64,000 nucleotides of DNA from contig NC_087071.1 in NCBI RefSeq assembly GCF_963678635.1, positions 36,850,438 through 36,914,437 on the forward strand, read 5' to 3'. Made by a program: the position numbers and the translations under genes. This DNA is from Symsagittifera roscoffensis. Lineage: Eukaryota > Xenacoelomorpha > Acoela > Convolutidae. Each line of letters starts with the position of its first letter. Position 1 is the first letter of the stretch. The notes beneath the pieces are model-generated. The model worked only from the letters and a program-made list of their open reading frames with translations. It had not been told where the DNA came from and did not search any database. Of this stretch, positions 11,343 to 21,204 are shown piece after piece.

Positions 11343-11730
11343 TTGTTCTATATAGTTCCTACATTTTTCAATATAGGTATCAATTTTTGAGCAACGACTC
11401 TGATTCTCTATGTAATCTAAAAGATATTTCGTGGCATTTATAAAGTTCGTTTTCGAGATTGCTACATTTCTGAAACAACTTCCTAATTTTCTTCTGAAAC
11501 TTAATTTCTATGCTTAATAAAAAAAGAAATAAATGACTCTCAGAAAATACTTTATTTTCACTCAAGTAAACCCAAAAAATACTCTAATACATCAATAACT
11601 TACAAGCGGGACTAACTTGAAGTTTTAACGCTTTAAATGTATTGTGAATCGCCCTACGATATTTAGGCGACAAACGGTTCCGCTTCTTCTTAGCTTTCAT
11701 TGTACTTAGGTCAGCACTGTATCGTCTAAG

Positions 11731-12219
11731 TTAAAACAGAGTCTTCAACTCAAGGGAAGGGGGCTGGTGCAGCTTTTTATACTTTTCAATAAGTATTTGG
11801 TCTTTGGCCTTTCGATTTGAGATAAAATCCTCAACTATGTTAAGAACGAGAATACCTGTCTTTTTCAACTCTTTTTCTATATTGTCCGAAGCGTTGCGGC
11901 GACAGTATACAATAGCGGTAATATTCTCCTTGTATTTCAAAAGAAGGCTCTTAAGTTGGTCAGTACTCAAACTACGGTTGTTGTTACTGCGGTGCTTACT
12001 AATGGAGGTATTTATCGCGTCGTGACAAATAACTAGATCTTTCCGATTCGACAAAAAATGGTGCAGATAGTATTGGATAGTTTTCTGCGAGTCCCTGGCG
12101 TTAAAGTTAAAGCTTAAACCGGGCTTTGTGAAACAAGTCTCTTTCACGCGCTTTTGAGACGGTGCGGATAGTTTACGGAGCGCGTGGTCTAGAGAACTGG
12201 CCCCTAGTATGAACACCAT
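11731..12219 (-). CDS. Extra ORF upstream of gag in BEL1; possible SGNH/Rossmann-like domain
   Basis: An intact frame of 162 codons starting ATG at 12219, located between leader and gag, where a standard BEL element has none. The N-terminus (MVFILGASSLDHALRKL) has the strand-then-G-x-S shape of block I in SGNH/GDSL-type hydrolases. Two further hydrophobic strand-like segments follow (DLVICHDAINTS near residue 60 and ITAIVYCRRNA near residue 97). This spacing resembles an alpha/beta fold with a Ser nucleophile, but the usual catalytic Asp-x-x-His is not obvious. Esterase-like domains are known as accessory parts of some non-LTR elements; their presence in a BEL element would be unusual. The frame is intact although gag and pol are broken. 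Function is inferred only. Confidence 0.5.
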   Translation of the reverse strand: MVFILGASSLDHALRKLSAPSQKRVKETCFTKPGLSFNFNARDSQKTIQYYLHHFLSNRKDLVICHDAINTSISKHRSNNNRSLSTDQLKSLLLKYKENITAIVYCRRNASDNIEKELKKTGILVLNIVEDFISNRKAKDQILIEKYKKLHQPPSLELKTLF

Positions 12220-13270
12220 ACGCTAAGAGCGCTTATTCGCGGCGGTAGTTACCAATGGGGTAAGGAACTAAGTAGGTCGGTTGAACTCCAACAACACCCA
12301 CGGAGTAAACCTGAGAATTCAACTTAACTCACTTAATATCACCCTACCTGACCACTTAACATTAGTTTCACGCAATGAAGTCAATAATCGGACGGGCTGA
12401 AACGGCTTAGATTTACTTGAAGCGAACTCGCTTTCAGTTTCACCAATGGTGGGTGGGGGATCAGGCAAATTGGTTAAGTTCCAACAACACACGCGGAAAA
12501 ACCTGAGGATGAAAAAACTCAACTTAATTTGCCTGATATTTCGCTACAAGACCACTTACCATAAGGTTGGTGTCATGTTACAGCACAGTTTCGCAGAATT
12601 CTGGGGAAGTTTTGAGGATTTTTGGCAATTTGTTACTTTTTTGCCAAATTTTTTTGGAAAATTTTGGTCAACAGGTTCGAGTCGTAAATCAACCCAAAAA
12701 CTAGTCCAGTACCTCTTGTCTATGGTCCGACTTCACGGATTAATATTCCATTCACAATTACCCAAAAGTTTGTGGTATCGGGAAAATTACCTTTTGTAGC
12801 TTGCTTTAAGTTTGGATACACGATAAGACACCGTATGTAATTTTATTGCACAGAAAGATTTGAAAAAAAAACTAAATGAGTCTTACAGTTTTGATGATTT
12901 TGGAGATTTTCGGCACCGGAAATTTCTCTCACGAGGGAACAACTGCACTCACGATACCTGTGTAAAGGTCTCCGATTTAGCCACACCAAAAAATCCAGTC
13001 TATAGCCATTCGCGAGCCAGCAGTTGAGAAAACTGGGAACGTACAGGTTGATGAGTCTTTTGTCCACCACCGATATCATGAAGTGGACTGAACAAACACT
13101 CTCGAAAACTATCTTGGCCGACAGAATCTGCTCCCAGATGTTGCCTTTAGTTTAAAACGTAGAAAAGACTTTATGTGTGTTGAAGTTCGTTATCTCAGGA
13201 ACTCTAATGCGGGTTCTTTGTGTCGACTTCGTGAGAAAAGACTTCGGTGTCCCTCTTTAATAGAGCAGCT
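12220..13270 (-). other. BEL1 leader with an internal duplication
   Basis: About 1 kb between the PBS and the first ORF without a convincing gene. Two diverged copies of an approximately 100-bp segment are present, at about 12240-12370 and 12440-12560. They share 'ccattggt', 'tccaacaacac(a/c)', 'aacctgag', 'caacttaa' and 'gaccactta' in the same order. Confidence 0.6.
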
Positions 13271-13287
13271 GTCCCTTGTGGGCGCCA
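13271..13287 (-). promoter_or_regulatory. BEL1 primer-binding site
   Basis: Three bases inside the 5' LTR, the minus strand reads TGGCGCCCACAAGGGAC. The TGG start is complementary to a tRNA CCA end, and TGGCGCCCA is a common LTR-element primer site. This fixes the direction of the element. Confidence 0.8.
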
Positions 13288-13290
13288 AAA

Positions 13291-13760
13291 TGTGCGCGTC
13301 AATCTCCACGAATTGTAAAAATATATCAGATTTCAAACAATTGAATTAACAAGCATTTTATCGGTAAAATAGCTCGAGAAAGTTTTTAATATAACGAATT
13401 TTTTCATACTTCATTATTGGTAACATCGGCCATAAACATCTGCATAACTCAAAGCAAGCTGCAAAAATGGCCAGTATTTGTCCTTGAGACAAATTGCTCT
13501 TTTTAAAGATCAGCCTTAATCAAGGCTGAACCAAATTAGAGCGAAAAGACGGTTAAAATAAGTTTTGGGGGTTCGAACCTGGTTGCTAAGCGTCCCATCA
13601 AATTCTGGGCATAATTGAGTTCTAGAAAGGAAATGACCTAGGCGGGTTTCGAAACGGCGCCGAACCCGCCGAGACGCACCCTGTATACGCTCGGCTACTG
13701 TCCCTATATGCATTTGCATCTATATGCATTTATACTCTCGCTTACATTTGCGCTGCAACA
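13291..13760 (-). repeat. BEL1 right LTR (5' LTR in element orientation)
   Basis: 470-bp partner of the left LTR with the same TGTGCGCGTC and GCTGCAACA ends. It has the same tRNA-like region at about 13569-13704, with several substitutions in the first B-box-like motif and a perfect second one. Confidence 0.9.
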
Positions 13761-13765
13761 GTTTT

Positions 13766-14361
13766 ACTGAGGTAAAGGTATTTTTTAGATCTTTTTGCTG
13801 GGAAACCCGATAAATAAATTTTTATTTTGAAATTATAAGTCGATCAAGTTTTTTTGTGATTTTTACAATTTTACTATTCGATAGTTGAGTTTGCCTTCCT
13901 TTAAACAATACAAATGCAGTGAACTTAAAAAGAAATCACAAGCCAAACCACGAAAAATCAAAATTGAGCGTGAACAAATTTCAAGACTTTTTCCAGAAAA
14001 AAAAACAACAAAAAAAATCAGCAAGACTTATATAAGAGTACTCACTACGTTCATTACTCTCAACAAGACGCTGTGGTGGATCATCTTCAATACCGGAAGA
14101 CAAAAACTGCCAACAAGAAAACCATATATGCTGGTTGAAACATAACTGATGTTACTTATTATTTACAACAACACTTTTTCAAACTAAACCTGCTGCGTGA
14201 CGTCAATTTATAAATAATTTGTCATAAGGTCTCGAAACTGTCGTTTTGAAACTATTAGTAGCTAATTTTATACATATAGAGTATATTATGTCCATGGATA
14301 TCGGTGAAACTGCCTTTCACCTCCACGATACCACAGACTTTGCCCGGATCAAAAACCCAAT
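13766..14361. other. 3' flank of the minus-strand host gene
   Basis: AT-rich, no secure gene. An 86-codon plus-strand frame at 13885-14145 shares a stretch ('agcaagacttatataagag...cattactctcaac') with 16250-16310. Because the similar pair is diverged and AT-rich I treat it as a low-copy repeat, not as exons. Confidence 0.4.
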
Positions 14362-14609
14362 CTAGTTCCCTAGTTCCTTGGGCATACATAGTCCATAGAC
14401 CACAGTTCCTTCCAAATTCCTGAGAGAATTCTGAACAAAACTCACGTATTCCACAGATCCAACTCGAGTGCAGTTGTAATTTCCATCGTTGCTGGGCTCT
14501 GAACAAATCTCGTCATCTGCCTCGTCATCATACTGAGTGTCATCCGCGAGGAAGAAGCAGTTGTCGGCAGCTGAGCTCTTTCGACTTTGTGAACCAATTT
14601 CAGAGATGT
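14362..14609 (-). CDS. Minus-strand host gene, most 3' exon seen (exon 7 of 7)
   Basis: The acceptor TTTATTTCAG precedes 14609. The exon enters in phase 1, matching the previous exon, and runs 81 codons to TAG at 14362-14364. The peptide has an acidic Cys-containing stretch (CFFLADDTQYDDEADDEIC) and then a more hydrophobic end (SFVQNSLRNLEG). A perfect donor GTGAGT after codon 53 gives an alternative: splicing further downstream instead of stopping here. A second frame open to 14255 overlaps the end of the exon. Confidence 0.65.
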
Positions 14610-17233
14610 CTGAAATAAAAGACTGCTATTCGTATTTTCGGAGAAAACTTGCAGTTGATCAGTGAAAAAAAAACTCAGATCAATTCAACATCCGGCCAAA
14701 TTGTCCAGCGCAGATAAATATGAAATGAGAAGCTTTTGACTACTGTACTGTCTTAGTTTACCGGAATTAACATTTAAAATAATCCAAAAAAAAACAATTT
14801 TCTTAAATTGGGTTGACAGTACACAAGAATTGATGGGAGCCAAAAGTTTCACAACTCTAACTTATATTTCAACACTAAAGCGGGGCCTATTTCATAAATA
14901 ATAAATTAAGTCGTTTTTGTTTGTTTGAAAGGAGCAAAACATAACCCATTTTGGGTGAAGTTTTGGTTTCGTATTTAAAAGAATAATTCTGGACCCTATC
15001 CATTTTTGTCAACTCAATTTGTAAAAAAAACTCCATATGTTTTCGAGTTGTCAGGGTAAATTAACCGATACCTTATATTTATAGTTTAATACAAACTAGG
15101 TAAACTTATTTTCATAAGCTCGAACTGTCAAACTTTCAGTTCATAAAATTTCTCAGATAAATTTATTACTTCGCAAAAACCCAATTCGTACAAATTTAAA
15201 TGGAAAACTTTGCATCGAAAGACAATTAGCAGCTCCGTTTTTTTTCGAGTTTTCGCTCATTAAAAACAACCGTTTATTATTGCGCGCTTCTTTTTGTTAC
15301 GAATTGTAACTCTCAAAGAAAACTTTCTCGATAACTATTTTCTCGAAAACTCTATATAACAGTACCAATCTCTTTTTTGAAAAAAGGCTTAAAAAATTAC
15401 TCTTTGAAACAACCCGCACTGGCAAAACTGACTGAGGTTAATTGCATTATTAAAAAATTGAAGATAAATCTAAGATCGACTGTAGTAGCAAAAAAATTAT
15501 TAATAAAAAACGATGAATATTGATGTGTTTTAAATCAATTTATGTTGATTTGGCGCAGAAAAACCACATTGAATCATTTCTAAAAAAATCTGATTAGAGA
15601 TTTTTGGTTATTGCACTTGTAATTTTGGACTATTCCAGCCAATTTAATTTCTTTAAATCAATTATTATACAGATTATACACAAGTTTTCTAACCCATTTG
15701 ACTCTCGAATAAAATCATTAAAATGAAAAAAAAGTAATTAAAGCTTTTCAGTTGATATTCCTGCTGATATATAAACTAAACTTAGTAAACTGAACTAAGA
15801 TAACTAAAATAGCTAATATGCTAATTTCATGCAGCAAAAAAAAACATAGTCAACGGATAGTTGGAAAAGAGTAATGAACTCAAGTAAACAGAAAAAAAGC
15901 TGACTTTGTTAAAAAAAATCTCAACTTTCGAATCTCAAAAAAAAGAAGCCCGTTAAACTCTTTGAATTTTTAGAACAATTTATGATTAGTGCTTTTTGAT
16001 AACATTAACCGAACTTGAGAACTGGATCAATAGGTAAACTTTTGAATCCGCTGGAAGTCTCAAAATTTCATTCCAATTTTGACACTAGAAACTGTTCACG
16101 TTTTTTTAGCGCCTTTTTCACGCTATTTACGTCACCTTCAACAGATGAAATTCAATTGAACTCAAAAAATGCATCTATACCTAAGTGCAATCATATATAC
16201 ATTAATATAAATGAATGCACATCCGTAGTTATTAGAGCATTTCTGAAAAAAAAGACAAAAATCAACAAGACCTACATAACAGTCTTCACTGCGTTCATTA
16301 CTCTTACTTGTTTCATATTTATCTGATCGTTTTTTGGTAATCTGCTTTGCAAAACTGCGCTGCTATCAGTTCCTTTAAAGTTGTTTTTGATCACCATGTG
16401 TTAAACCACCACAAGAACACAACAATTGTTAAAATTTAAAAGCTAAATTTAAGTGCTTGCGGTTAAAAAATTCTCCTCAAATGAAAATAGATCACTGTAA
16501 GACTGGCGAAAGTTTCAACAACTAAAACAATTTTCTCAAATTTTTGATTCAAAGCAATAAAAAACCTAACATTTTTTTATTCAGGTTGAGAAATTGACCT
16601 TTCGCAAAACCAAATCTTGACCAAAACAGATTTCAATGAGATTTGGTTGGATTTGACTAGCTAGCGAAAACCGTTAAATCAATTTAAATCATTTTCGAGA
16701 GACTAAAATTTAGCAGAGAAATTTTAGGATAGATGGATTTAAAATCCAAATCAATTCCTAAAGTGTACATGGTTTAACAACTTGGATCGGACCAAAATTG
16801 GTTTTGAGAGCCCAAAAGTGTGCTCGCTCGCTCGCTTCTGGAATCCACAGACTATTTTTACTTGGTTTAGTGGATTTCTACCTGAAAACGTGGATTTGTA
16901 GTGGATTTGTACCTGCAAAATGTAAGCTACACAAAATTTTGAAAAAAGTTGTTGTTATGGAATCTATCGTCTTGGTTTTGTACGTTGATTAACTAATCTT
17001 TTTTTAAATTCTGAAAACAATCAATTTTGGAGGCCACAGTCTGGACATACCAAGATGCGGTCGCATCGGTCTTATCAAAAAACCACAACCTCGGCCCGGT
17101 AAGTTTTGATTATTTTTATTAAAAAAATTATATTTTTAGTAATTGTTCATACTCTGAAGAATTCTCAGGGTAGGTTCTGTAAAAAACGTGCATTGGATTA
17201 ATTCAGCTCGAATTGAAAATGAAAAGTATTAAC
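14610..17233 (-). other. Intron 6 of the minus-strand host gene
   Basis: 2.6 kb, AT-rich. It contains many 'gatttaaatc/aaatcaattt' words (16620-16760) like those at 52.8-53.9 kb. At 17010-17100 on the plus strand there is a coding-like 27-codon stretch with Cys (DIPRCGRIG) ending at a strong donor GTAAGT (17101). This may be an exon of an antisense gene, but no partner exon was found. Confidence 0.45.
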
Positions 17234-17392
17234 CAGGTTCGCTTTCATTTTCGTGGACATTTGGAAGTCGATTCAACTTCTCGATTGTGATTGGCTGATT
17301 GAGTTGAGCTTCTGCAGCCTCACTAACCAATGACATTCGAGATATTCCGTCGCTACTCCCACTCGTTTCTTCGTCATCATCTGTGCAATCGT
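17234..17392 (-). CDS. Minus-strand host gene, exon 6
   Basis: The acceptor ATTTTTAG precedes 17392. The exon enters in phase 1 (the A left by exon 5 completes an Asn codon) and encodes an acidic, Ser-rich then amphipathic peptide (DDDEETSGSSDGIS; EAAEAQLNQPITIEKLNRL). The donor that keeps phase 1 is G|GTTAAT at 17233, which is weak. If it is not used, the frame ends at TAA 17229-17231 and this would be the terminal exon. Confidence 0.7.
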
Positions 17393-17981
17393 CTAAAAAT
17401 TTGTACAAGTTTCGTTCAGCTTCAAGCGCATTTTAAACTGAAAAACCGTTTCTCCTGGGTCGAGTTTTGAGACTAATTTTCAAAATTTCAAAGCCGCGCA
17501 ATGTTAATTCTGCGAGCGAAAAAACATGGTTTCGGCCGGTTCTTATTATCGCGGGCAGAGCTTCAGTTTGAGCTTGAGTTTGAAAAGGTTGAATTTTAGT
17601 CGCGATAAGTAAAAAATCGCGATAGTCTGCAAATTAGATGCAAAGACTATAGTTTATCAGAAGTTTTGATATATGCCATAATTAGTTTGGGGGTTTAAGA
17701 AGTTAGACAAAAAGCAAATTAGACGATCAAAAAATAACGAAACTTAGACAATAACTTGCGTGAAATTTGTTTACAGACTTAAATTATCTTTTGGCTGAGT
17801 AAATACTGGTTGTTCCTAAATTCCGTTTCTGTACGCGGTCGACTAACTTCTAGTCGTCTAATTTCCTAGACCACATAAGAATATGAGAACAAGTGTTATC
17901 GGTGCATGTGAACAATCTCCTCCCTTAATAGATAAAGTGAACATAATCTCCTCTTAAGGTTAAATGAAGAATTCAAGCACT
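17393..17981 (-). other. Left remnant of the large intron 5
   Basis: Unique-looking AT-rich sequence between host exon 6 and the 18.5-kb element. I see no gene in it. Confidence 0.4.
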
Positions 17982-17985
17982 AATG

Positions 17986-18395
17986 TGGAACCTGATCTAA
18001 ACTACATTTTATGATTGGATAAATTAGATATTTTACCACTGTAAAGTATTTAATATTAACCAATCATGATCCATCTAACTAACAACCCACTTATTTGTAA
18101 GTGCTGAAATTACTTGTAATTTCAGCACCAGAGAGATTTGAATTTAACTTAGAAATTAGTTGCCTCTCCATGAGAACTTCAGCAGCCGCAATAAACCAGT
18201 ATACCCTAGATCTATTGAGCCTAGCAGAGACTAGTTAAACAACCTGAGACTAGATAGTATAAGAGTAAGATTAGGATCGGTATTAGACTAAGAAGTTGCA
18301 CGAATCTATCCGGCCGAAAATAAGATAGCGTGACGAGCAGACGGTGTACCCTATCCGAAATTACTCTATGAGTTAACCACTTCGGTCATAACTCA
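17986..18395 (+). repeat. 5' LTR of the 18.5-kb element
   Basis: 410 bp, TG...CA ends. It contains a perfect 28-bp hairpin (18101-18128: 13-bp arms, 2-base loop). About six substitutions separate it from the 3' LTR. Confidence 0.93.
18101..18128. promoter_or_regulatory. Perfect LTR hairpin
   Basis: GTGCTGAAATTAC, two bases, then its exact reverse complement. It is perfectly kept in both LTRs although the LTRs differ elsewhere. It could act in RNA 3'-end formation, dimerisation or protein binding; the role is unknown. Confidence 0.75.
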
Positions 18396-18397
18396 TC

Positions 18398-18420
18398 TGG
18401 TGCGACCATAAGTCTCGAAC
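18398..18420 (+). promoter_or_regulatory. Primer-binding site of the 18.5-kb element
   Basis: Two bases after the 5' LTR comes TGGTGCGACCATAAGTCTCG. Its reverse complement ends in CCA and shows a T-loop-like GTTCGAGA about 15 bases before that end, as expected for a tRNA 3' end. The exact tRNA is not identified. Confidence 0.75.
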
Positions 18421-19636
18421 AAGACCCTAATAGCTTAGAATTAACCAAAAATAGATTAGAATTTAGACAAAACATTTTCAAAATGTTATACGACGATAAT
18501 TTAATCGAAATGTCTCTTCGACTCAATAGATCAGAGCCAATATTCCGAACGATAATAGAACTACCCGGAATTGGAAGAAGACCTCGAACCAGAGACGACA
18601 TACGACAAAGTAGAAACTTACCATATAGTTAAATGATAGTACGGCAAAAGCCAACACAAACTTTTATATTTAGAATTTTATTAGCAATGAATTTAGATTT
18701 TCATTCACAAACATAAAATCTTGAAGTCAATCTTCATGATCATCTCAGGCGCTAAAGAAAATTATTAATATACAATAACGATTGATAAAAAGATCTCAGA
18801 TCGTTTTCCTAAATTCTGCAGTATTATATAAAACATGTTTAGAAAATATTTATTGAAAATCAAAACAAAAATTAGTAGCATGACAATAAATTGTTAGTAA
18901 TCATAAAATCATTTGTAGTCCCAGCTTCATCACCTAAAAATAACAGCAATCATAAGCTCACTAAACATCAAAAACTAAAATTTTTAAACAATTTAAACCA
19001 TTTTAAACTTAAATTCACTTAATTTTAAAATCAGATCATCAAGGCTTATCCTTGGATCTACATTAATTTTTCTATTTCATTAAATTTAAAACCTGATCAT
19101 CAAGGCCTATCCTTGGATCAAAAAGAACAATTTTGTTCTCCCCCACCCACTTAGCTAGTGTCTAACGACCTCAAACGTCGATTCACTATCCAACCCTTTC
19201 AAAAAACCCAAGACTAATAGAAATTTTTGAACAAAACTAATCATTCAAATTAGGATAAACAGTGAAGAACTTCGGTTATTCATCCTTCACTTGAACCCTC
19301 CTCTTACCAGACCCAGGATAAATCTTAGACTTAGTAAGTTTAAAATAGTATCTAACGAACTACTCGCGTTCTAATTATACCTGAACCTTGTGGATCGATT
19401 TACTATTCTCCAACCCTTGAACACAATCACTACCCCTAAGTAAGATTAAGTAAGTTAACACCTTAGCTTATACTAGCCACGAGAAAATAAAAAATCATTC
19501 TTCGGAATCGATATACTTTGCTCTCCAACCCTGAACAAATAGACCCAGGTTAAGCTAACCAAAAAATCGTGAGGACTAACAGTTTAAGAAAATAGAAATC
19601 ATCTAACAACTTTTTGCATCCATCATCCTAAACCTT
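18421..19636 (+). other. Leader with two sets of repeats
   Basis: 1.2 kb without a gene. An imperfect palindrome, GATCATCAAGGC(C/T)TATCC followed by TTGGATC, occurs twice (about 19036-19060 and 19094-19118). A second motif resembling ATCGATTTACTATTCTCC followed by AACCCTTGAAC occurs three times (about 19170-19200, 19392-19425, 19505-19540). Leader repeats of this kind could serve RNA packaging or translation control. Confidence 0.55.
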
Positions 19637-20104
19637 ATGCCATTTAAAAATCTAGGAAACAAACAAACAATCGTTTTACACAACTGTGAAATAGATAACA
19701 AAAAATACGACCTTGTAATTACACCTCATACACAAACAGTTGGATATATTAGAACAAAACGACAAACACTAAAAAGGAAAATAATAACCAAACAAAGACA
19801 AATCACACGAAAAAGATTTTCAAAAAATAGAAACGCATTTTCAGAATCAAAAGCCAGCAATTTAGACGAACTTTATAAATTAAAAGAATCTATTGATAAA
19901 AATTGCCCCATTCACGATCAATTATATTGTTCCGACTCAGAAACAACTTCAAATTCATCAAAAAGAGGAAAAAGAAGAATAAAAAAGCAATGTAAACACA
20001 AACCAGTACACTTGTATAATTGGAATCAACCAATTAGACACATCGATAATTACCTATTAACAGTCATTAAACGAAAAAATGAGCCAAACCCACACTCCAA
20101 GTGA
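19637..20104 (+). CDS. Accessory ORF 1 (upstream of gag), basic protein
   Basis: 155 intact codons from ATG 19637. It is Lys/Arg-rich in the middle (RTKRQTLKRKIITKQRQITR) with three Cys in the second half (CPIHDQLYC; CKHKP). A second basic cluster (KRGKRRIKKQCKHK) looks like a nuclear or nucleolar localisation signal. No family recognised. It overlaps the next ORF by 26 bp in a different frame, as in compact viral genomes. A nucleic-acid-binding regulatory role is a guess from composition and position only. Confidence 0.65.
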   Translation: MPFKNLGNKQTIVLHNCEIDNKKYDLVITPHTQTVGYIRTKRQTLKRKIITKQRQITRKRFSKNRNAFSESKASNLDELYKLKESIDKNCPIHDQLYCSDSETTSNSSKRGKRRIKKQCKHKPVHLYNWNQPIRHIDNYLLTVIKRKNEPNPHSK

Positions 20105-21176
20105 AGATAGTCCAGATGACGACGACATCTCCCCTTTCCTCGTAGATGCACCTGATAATAGAGGACAACACGATCTTTGCAAGAATTTACTCCTAAATTT
20201 GTTTGAACCTGGAATCAGCCCATGCAAAGCAGAGTTCCCAGATGTAAAAATCAAAAGACAAATTATTGATCACTATCTGAAAGATATATGTAATTTAACA
20301 CAACAATACGGAATCTACACCATAGAATTCAGTACACCAAACCCGAATCACCGCAAATATGTAATTCAAACAGACGATCTTGACCTAGAATTTTCAAAAG
20401 TATTCTTAGAATATATAAAAAGCATACAATATCATAACTCACAAAGAGCAAACTCCATATTTACTAATGAAGTTTTTGCCATAATATATAGTTATATTTC
20501 AATATTAGAAAACGAAACCCCAATCCCAAATGTCTCACCGACAGAGACATCCAAACATATAAAGGTAGGACATGAAATCACACTATTTTCAACTTTCCTA
20601 CATATAATTAAAGAAAATTTCACTAAAGATGAAGTTTCACAACATACAAAACATGACTTACAAAAAAGTTTGGCATGGTTTATAATAGATTATTTCACAC
20701 ATAATATAGATTTAGTTTCGCAAGCAAGAAAAAATTTCAGACCTCAAAATTCAAACGATGATACCGCCATCACAGAACAGTCAGACTACGTTTGGAACCC
20801 CGAATGGTCTCATTATGCATTCATAAATATCCCACAATCAATATCAAGTCAAGCAATAAGTACAATATCTTATATAAGAGATTATGTAAGAGTAATACCA
20901 TTAACCATTGATGCAACACCATTAAACTACAATACATTTTTACCTGATACGCGAAATAACAGTTTAAATTCGACCGTCATACACAATGAAAACCTTAATG
21001 GAACTAGGAATCTTACTCAACAAGATATCCAGACACCATCACACTTCATAAATGAAGAAATCGTCCAAACAACATTAACTACACAACAAAGTATTTCACC
21101 GATACGTCCAAATTTAACAACACCAAGAAATACAAACACTTCACTGGCACAAAAAAACCTTACAATCAACCGTTAA
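20079..21176 (+). CDS. Accessory ORF 2 (upstream of gag)
   Basis: 365 intact codons. It begins with an acidic Ser/Asp-rich stretch (SEDSPDDDDISPFLV), then a mixed-charge globular-looking region (residues about 25-285, few low-complexity runs), then a Thr/Asn-rich tail. It could be a matrix-like N-terminal part of the gag polyprotein reached by a frame change, since gag starts 28 bp downstream in the next frame. It could also be a separate accessory protein. I recognise no domain. Confidence 0.65.
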   Translation: MSQTHTPSEDSPDDDDISPFLVDAPDNRGQHDLCKNLLLNLFEPGISPCKAEFPDVKIKRQIIDHYLKDICNLTQQYGIYTIEFSTPNPNHRKYVIQTDDLDLEFSKVFLEYIKSIQYHNSQRANSIFTNEVFAIIYSYISILENETPIPNVSPTETSKHIKVGHEITLFSTFLHIIKENFTKDEVSQHTKHDLQKSLAWFIIDYFTHNIDLVSQARKNFRPQNSNDDTAITEQSDYVWNPEWSHYAFINIPQSISSQAISTISYIRDYVRVIPLTIDATPLNYNTFLPDTRNNSLNSTVIHNENLNGTRNLTQQDIQTPSHFINEEIVQTTLTTQQSISPIRPNLTTPRNTNTSLAQKNLTINR

Positions 21177-21204
21177 ACCTTCGGTTGCTCCAAAATATTC
21201 ACAA

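Larger units (their letters stand above)
4792..13760 (-). mobile_element. BEL1: BEL/Pao LTR retrotransposon, decayed, minus strand
   Basis: Terminal direct repeats TGTGCG...GCAACA at 4792-5306 and 13291-13760 are flanked by an exact 5-bp target duplication GTTTT (4787-4791 and 13761-13765), the size usual for BEL/Pao. Reading leftward the order is PBS, leader, an extra 162-codon ORF, gag, zinc knuckle, A17-type protease, RT with YLDD, RNase H, integrase and the C-terminal module typical of BEL. The coding region is broken by many frameshifts and stops. The two LTRs differ by numerous substitutions and by the number of internal repeats, so the insertion is old. Confidence 0.93.

Noticed and set aside
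13885..16326. Two plus-strand frames with similar KTYI-x-V-x-T-x-FITL endings as a small gene family
   Set aside because: The similarity covers about 60 AT-rich bases, without splice sites or conserved starts; better explained as a diverged low-copy repeat.
17010..17100. A metalloprotease cysteine-switch exon (PRCG motif) on the plus strand
   Set aside because: There is a good donor, but all frames of this short stretch are open, the acceptor is weak, the motif lacks the usual following residues, and no neighbouring protease exon exists.
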